The notes under the pieces: model-generated | What the model saw: the letters and a program-made list of their open reading frames with translations, nothing else | Databases searched by the model: none | Told to the model about the DNA's origin: nothing | Shown here: in pieces, positions 61,001 through 64,000 of the stretch | Layout: every line of letters starts with the position of its first letter | How positions within the stretch are numbered: the stretch's first letter is position 1 | Made by a program: the position numbers and the translations under genes | NCBI GenBank assembly: GCA_033063855.1 | Contig: CP093829.1 | Span: 12,927,537-12,991,536 of the forward strand | DNA from: Smittia aterrima | Taxonomy: Eukaryota > Arthropoda > Insecta > Diptera > Chironomidae | Reading direction: 5' to 3' | Length of the DNA stretch: 64,000 nt

Positions 61001-64000
61001 CAACGATCGAACAAGAAATGATGGAACTTTGCTTGCGAGTGATCCACCAAAGCCACTGTGAGTTTATCATGAACCAATTTTTTTATCTCGCCCATGTCAA
61101 TAAATATTTTTTATGAAATGCAAATGAAATCGATAATTTAATAACGAGCTCATTTCGAAATTTCAGGCCAGGTGGTGGCATCGGAATCCTCGACAGCACT
61201 GCGACGAGCTCAAGTAATCAGGGCGGACCGCCGAATCGACCTCTTCCGCCAACTCCTGATGACGACGCCCAAGGCGATCGTACTTTGATCATGAAACGGG
61301 TGAGTGTGAATCATGCTTTTGATGATTTGTTGTAATCATCTTTCATCATCTCGCTGTTAAATGTTTCGTGACAAGAAACGAAAAGATTTGAAGTCAGAGC
61401 ATTAAATTGGTAGTTAAATTGAAATTAAGTGAATATAGGAACGGATTGTGGGAATCATAACAAAATAGCGTAGCCGCATTCACGCCTAAGCTGATAAGAA
61501 ACAAATTGTGGGAAACTATACGAAAATGATGTTACTCAAACTTCTTGGAAAGCCCTGAAATTTAAAATTTAACAAAACAAATGTTTCGTGACATCATTTC
61601 GGATGAGCACTCCTTTCCCTTGCATTTGACGAGGTGTCGCTCCTCGTGTCACTGTCGATATCAAATATTAATACAAATGGTTGTGGCCGCAATTAAAATC
61701 TTCCTTTTCAAAAGCATTCTTATCTCTCTCTCTCCCTCTTACTCATTGTGTCGATGTCGTTTGCAAATGAATCGATTAGATATATCTCAACGATCTTAGA
61801 AATCTTGTTTTTTTCATTGTTGACTTTATTGTTTCGTTTTATTTTATTTCTCATGATTTTATCTTATAATTTATTTTAATTATCATTATGATCGCTGTTG
61901 TTAATCTCGCGCTGTCGACGATAAAAATGAAACACAAAAAACTCTTAATAGAATCTCACAAGTCAATCGTCGAGCTCGGTCGCCACAACAGGATCTTCGA
62001 CATCGACAACTTCAGAGAACGATGAAGCTGTCTTATTGCGTGACTGGAACTTTGAGAAATTCTTCCCAGAGCGAGCATCGATGAGTCAAATGGAAACGAA
62101 GAATTTTGAAGCAGCAACAAAGGATAATTTGGCTTATCATGAAAAGAGGAAAATTGAAGACATGAATAATCAATTAAAGTTGGAGAATCGTGTAAATCGC
62201 GAAATATTTACTAGAAATAATTTTGAAGCTTCGCAGAACCCAAAGATCACCGGCGAATCTGTGCCAAAAAAACCAGAGAACGATTCCCGTTTATCGAACT
62301 TTGTTCGTGGTTTCCGTCGCGAAAAAACTGATTTCTTCCACCGAGAACAGCGACATTCAGCATCGCTTGATCAACAAATGCCATCAAACATCTCGCCGCA
62401 AAAAATGCAAAGGTCTAGTGCCATTTTCCAACGTAACCGCCAAAAGGGCGAACCAGTTCTTACCGATTTTATTAAACGAGATAACAGTTTGGGCAAAAGA
62501 GCACCAGAGCCTGTTCGAATGCGGCAACCAAACAATCCCGACATGCACCAGCTTCGTCGTGAAAGAACGGAATCCGTAATTTTTGTTTCGCCTCGCAACC
62601 AAAATGTCGCGCAGTTCAACGCAACGGCGCTGCAGGTAAAGGTCGAAATCATGGGAAACACTTTAGCAACCGTTTTTTTATTCGGATCCATTTTTTATGC
62701 TAATCATTTTATAATTTTTTTGTCTTTAAAGCATGTCGCTCTCATAACCATCATCGCCACTTTCATTGTCTCTGTCGTCCACTCGCTAAAGATTCATGAG
62801 ATAGCTATGGAAGATTTTCAACTTTTACTTTTGTCTCTTTTTGATTATTGTTTAATTGAAGAAATTTTGATTTCGGAATATAAGTTATCGTTGGGAATGT
62901 TGCCATAGGGTTGTGTTGACTTGTAAACTGTCGTCTCATCAATCATTCCATTGTCGCCAACTTGTAGCATGTGCTTTTCTTCTCCGTCTTCTTTTTCGCT
63001 ATGAAACTCTAACAAAAATTTTTGGCTTTGCCTTTAACACAGTGCGAGAATCTTTCTAACCATTTGTATGATATTTGCCGTCTGCTGCTGACAATAACGC
63101 TTTTCTCTAACGAAAGTCTAATCAGGCAAACGAATTAGAGGGATATGAAAATATGTTTGTGTACCAAAATGACATTGACTAACAAAAATTGTTTTTGATA
63201 AGCTTACTAATACGGTCGTCAAATTAATTAACAAAACATTTCATTTTCTAGAATCGTGGAGGTGAAAATAATAATCTCAGTACACGAACAAGTGTTCTTC
63301 CTGATCTTTTGAGTCAAGCATCGCCAGCAACTCCACCACGTCATGACCGCTCTACAAGCGAAGAGGTTCGTAAAGCTTTTAATTTTCGTGTTGGTTTTGA
63401 GGCATTTGTAGCTCTCATGTTGTGTAACTCGTAACCACTTCGGGTGTCGCGCATCGACAGAGAAGATTCTTCCAAAAGCGACCGAAGAGTTTCAATTATT
63501 GTTAATCTGATTTTTCTCTCTTTCCCATTACACATCCTCCCCACATAAACGATGAATACTTTGAGCTGATCATAATGACAAACTCTAATCCTCTTTGTCT
63601 CAAAATAAAGAATAATCTCGTTAATGTAAGTATTTCCACCATATTCGTCTAAAAGTAGAAAAAAACTAAACTCAAGTTGAACAATTAATTTTTATTTGAT
63701 GAGAAATTCGGACTAATCCTTCCTCACACCTTCCTTTGGGTAGTAATTCTTTGGCGACCAAAATTATTTATGTTTTGTGCACTTGTTTAGCGCTTTTTAT
63801 GTTTCAACTTAAATTTAAATATATTTTCTATGAGTGAATAATATTCTTTCTTTCGAATCTTTATTTTAGTATCGCGCGGCTGTCAGTTCAAATCATTCCA
63901 GTCCAAATAAGACCTTTAATCCTTCTTATCCCCCTCCCCACCCTTCTCCGCAAAATCAAATCAATAATAAACTGATCCAATCGCCTCACCTTATACATCC
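58080..64000 (+). CDS. msn: Misshapen, Ste20/GCK-IV (MAP4K4-type) kinase (3' partial)
   Basis: Serine/threonine kinase upstream of JNK and Hippo-type signalling, acting in dorsal closure, axon targeting and cell migration (family knowledge). Exons seen: 58080-58130, 58436-58501, 58567-59011, 59068-59891, 60311-60331 (21 nt), 60786-61057, 61167-61299, 61952-62635, 63252-63365 and 63870 onward; the phases agree. The kinase domain is nearly identical to fly and vertebrate family members: glycine loop GNGTYGQVY, Lys52 in AAIK, HRDIKGQN (Asp about 151), DFG (about 169), TPYWMAPE. After it come a basic helix (CKKRKQEKERE), proline-rich segments with repeated RPLPPTP, which fit SH3 partners such as Dock, and a WNFEKFF block. 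The C-terminal CNH domain is expected beyond the window. The start MAMPSCSLDDIDL has an AAACATGG context. Confidence 0.97.
63611..63625 (+). other. Possible 15-nt alternative exon in misshapen
   Basis: AATAATCTCGTTAAT sits between an aataaag acceptor with pyrimidine-rich sequence before it and a strong gtaagt donor. It would insert NNLVN in phase 0, matching the phase-0 junction between the exons ending at 63365 and starting at 63870. It is only a splice-site-based candidate. Confidence 0.3.

Noticed and set aside
62636..62908. Hydrophobic C-terminal extension read through the misshapen intron, looking like membrane helices.
   Set aside because: A good gtaaag donor at 62636 and the next phased exon at 63252 mark it as intron; T-rich DNA gives F/L/I-rich translation by chance.

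Overview
The window is nuclear DNA of an insect, most likely a nematoceran fly (a chironomid-type midge is my best guess). It is AT-rich, has many GT-AG introns of only about 55-90 bp, and carries animal genes whose closest remembered relatives are dipteran. It contains no bacterial, CRISPR or phage features. The exon boundaries below were worked out by hand from splice sites and reading phase.

Layout from left to right: a monocarboxylate transporter (+, 5' end missing); a 25-exon kainate-type glutamate receptor (-); a forkhead factor resembling fd3F (-), head to head with a CUPID-domain protein like Stepping stone (+); catalase (-), convergent with the CUPID gene so that their 3' ends nearly meet; a plexin, probably PlexB (-); the PTP1B-like phosphatase Ptp61F (-); a small unrecognised protein gene (+); about 7 kb without a gene; two tandem Polycomb-group RING-RAWUL genes, a Su(z)2-like one and a Psc-like one (both -); about 6 kb without a coding exon; and the Ste20/GCK kinase misshapen (+), whose 3' end runs out of the window.

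The genes do not form one pathway. Several act in neurons or signalling (glutamate receptor, plexin, Ptp61F, misshapen, cytohesin adaptor). The Psc/Su(z)2 pair is a recognisable duplicated chromatin locus that is also adjacent in Drosophila. The more unusual observations are fine-scale: a GC-AG intron and microexons of 8 and 18 nt in the glutamate receptor, a 60-nt stop-free intron in the transporter, a 21-nt exon and a possible 15-nt exon in misshapen, and a roughly 99-bp A-tailed insertion with a 12-bp target-site duplication at 54.6 kb. I found no convincing undescribed multi-gene system.
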